Shown here: piece after piece, positions 6,407 to 7,094 of the stretch
Layout of the letters: the number at the start of each line of letters is the position of its first letter
Position numbering within the stretch: the first letter of the stretch is position 1
From: Pseudomonadota bacterium
GTDB taxonomy: Bacteria; Pseudomonadota; Alphaproteobacteria; Rhodospirillales; 2-02-FULL-58-16
DNA: 7,094 nucleotides
Assembly (NCBI GenBank): GCA_022567015.1
Contig: JADFHR010000168.1
Span: forward strand, 1 to 7,094
Direction of reading: 5' to 3'
The notes under the pieces: model-generated
The model's database searches: none
What the model was told of the DNA's origin: nothing
Seen by the model: the letters and a program-made list of their open reading frames with translations, nothing else
Position numbers and translations under genes: made by a program

Positions 6407-6739
6407 CTACTTCGTCCGCGCCGGCGGCGTGTTGAGCAAACCGTGATTTCCCCGGTCGGGCGCCCGGCTCGCGTGGTCCTGGGCAATGACCCTCGTGCGC
6501 CAGAGTCGGCCTCCCGCCGGCAGATGAACCAGGGAATATTCGCAATATTCCTGCGTCATGTTCTTGGGCAGACACTGGGCCGGCACGCCGATGGATTGGG
6601 TTGGCGCCCGAAAGACCTCCGGCGTCTCCGGCAGCGCCGGACCATCGCCGCGGTCCACGGCCGGGGACGGCGCGCCTTCCCGGCCGCGGCCCGGTGTCCG
6701 TGTTCGATGAGTGGCAGTCTCGGACACATGTCGCTCCAT
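6407..6739 (-). CDS. Doubtful small ORF, hypothetical protein
   Basis: An open frame of 110 codons from ATG 6739 to TAG 6407; an in-frame TTG at 6757 would extend it slightly. I recognise no family. The N-terminal third is low-complexity and Arg/Pro-rich. From roughly codon 30 third positions are mostly G or C and the translation is more protein-like (VPAQCLPKNMTQEYCEYSLV and on), which is the only argument for coding. No convincing ribosome binding site precedes either start, and no membrane segment or signal peptide is visible. The AT-rich palindrome 6533-6551 lies inside it and encodes EYCEYS. It could equally be a shadow frame or a decayed gene. Confidence 0.22.
   Translation of the reverse strand: MERHVSETATHRTRTPGRGREGAPSPAVDRGDGPALPETPEVFRAPTQSIGVPAQCLPKNMTQEYCEYSLVHLPAGGRLWRTRVIAQDHASRAPDRGNHGLLNTPPARTK
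6533..6551. repeat. 19-bp perfect AT-rich palindrome
   Basis: GGAATATT (6533-6540) and AATATTCC (6544-6551) are exact inverted repeats around CGC. Eight-base AT-rich arms stand out in such GC-rich DNA. Size and spacing resemble an operator for a dimeric regulator, but no gene start lies immediately beside it and I cannot assign a regulator family. Confidence 0.5.
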
Positions 6740-6918
6740 ATGTCTGGCGTCAGGCAAGGCGGGTGCGCCGGCCCCTGCCGAGGCCGCTTCATTTAGGATC
6801 GGGCCGGGCGGGATGTAAAATCACTACACGATCAAATTTCCGTTACGCGTGTGTGAATGGGGACGAAGCGGACAGGCGCATGCGGCCGATGCCGCCGGGG
6901 ACGGAAAGCCTTTTCCCA

Positions 6919-6946
6919 TTCACCGGGCGCGGTTTCTTGCTATGGT
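6919..6946 (+). promoter_or_regulatory. Candidate extended -10 promoter pointing out of the right edge
   Basis: TTCACC (6919-6924, 4 of 6) and TATGGT (6941-6946, 4 of 6) are 16 bases apart, with TG at 6938-6939 making an extended -10 (TGCTATGGT). Transcription would start near 6953 and run about 140 bases to the ribosome binding site at the window's right edge. Supported by pattern only. Confidence 0.35.
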
Positions 6947-7088
6947 CGGACAATCCGTGAGGCCTATCGGGGGGTGTCGGGTCGAATGCCGTCCACGCCA
7001 TGGGAAAAGACCGATCCGTGACGAAGCGCCGGCAGCGGGGCACCGGGACAAAAACACTCAAAAAAGCTGGGGGCGCCGCCGGCCGGGT

Positions 7089-7094
7089 TGAGGA
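7089..7094 (+). promoter_or_regulatory. Ribosome binding site for a gene beginning just beyond the window
   Basis: The last six bases are TGAGGA, a good Shine-Dalgarno core, downstream of a candidate plus-strand promoter. No plus-strand start codon fits inside the window, so a rightward gene probably begins within about ten bases of the edge. This is inference from a short motif. Confidence 0.35.

Larger units (their letters stand above)
6291..7094. other. Stretch of about 800 bases with no confident gene
   Basis: No frame here encodes a recognisable protein. A plus-strand frame entering from the left stays open to 6796, but its translation is a run of Arg, Pro and Gly with no domain-like pattern, as expected for GC-rich shadow. 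A minus-strand ORF (6739 to 6407) is possible but weak. Recognisable contents are a 19-bp AT-rich palindrome at 6533-6551, a candidate promoter at 6919-6946 and a ribosome binding site at 7089-7094. The segment 6811-6845 is locally AT-rich (TGTAAAATCACTAC and on). The stretch could be decayed coding sequence, a small-RNA locus or a long leader for a gene to the right. Confidence 0.5.

Noticed and set aside
6002..6796. 264-codon plus-strand frame crossing the dioxygenase gene start and the gene-poor stretch
   Set aside because: It starts inside the dioxygenase gene on the opposite strand, has no ribosome binding site, and is dominated by Arg, Pro and Gly without conserved-looking blocks.
6843..7091. 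Short ORFs of 72 and 80 codons on both strands near the right edge
   Set aside because: They overlap each other on opposite strands, lack ribosome binding sites and have no recognisable domain; the plus-strand one ends in the purine-rich region just before the presumed next gene.

Overview
The window is GC-rich bacterial chromosome, roughly two thirds G+C by eye, with purine-rich Shine-Dalgarno sites and tightly packed genes. The gene types and the peptide-transporter layout fit a Gram-negative proteobacterium, most likely an alphaproteobacterium. That placement is inference from protein style, not from a marker gene. No rRNA, tRNA, CRISPR array, insertion sequence or attachment site was seen.

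Left two thirds (1-4952, minus strand): one ABC importer operon of the oligopeptide/dipeptide/nickel class. In transcription order it encodes a fused double-domain ATPase (4952 downward), a periplasmic family 5 solute-binding protein (3055 to 1135), an OppB/DppB-type permease (1036 to 38), and the first codons of a second protein, presumably the OppC/DppC-type permease, running off the left edge from 41. Together they form a complete importer: the binding protein captures a ligand in the periplasm, the two permeases form the channel, and the fused ATPase drives it. The ligand cannot be read from sequence; a peptide is the default guess.

The ATPase/binding-protein junction is the most notable part of this operon. 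The binding protein's signal peptide (3055-2954) lies in a different frame from its body (from about 2953). The ATPase frame runs past its natural end into the next gene. One extra base within 2951-2959 and one missing base near 3077-3084 would explain both. The repaired layout is a normal ATGA stop/start overlap at 3052-3055.

Middle (4953-5637): a divergent intergenic region, a short GNAT-type acetyltransferase on the plus strand (5100-5549), and a short convergent gap.

Right (5638-7094): a small stand-alone aspartyl/asparaginyl beta-hydroxylase-type dioxygenase on the minus strand (6138 to 5638). It has a good candidate promoter and a near-perfect palindrome at its predicted transcription start. 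About 950 bases follow with no confident gene. That stretch holds several inverted and direct repeats, one doubtful small ORF, and near the right edge a candidate promoter and ribosome binding site pointing right to a gene outside the window.

I see no clearly new multi-gene system. The best leads are the double frame break, the palindromes around the dioxygenase gene, and the dioxygenase itself.
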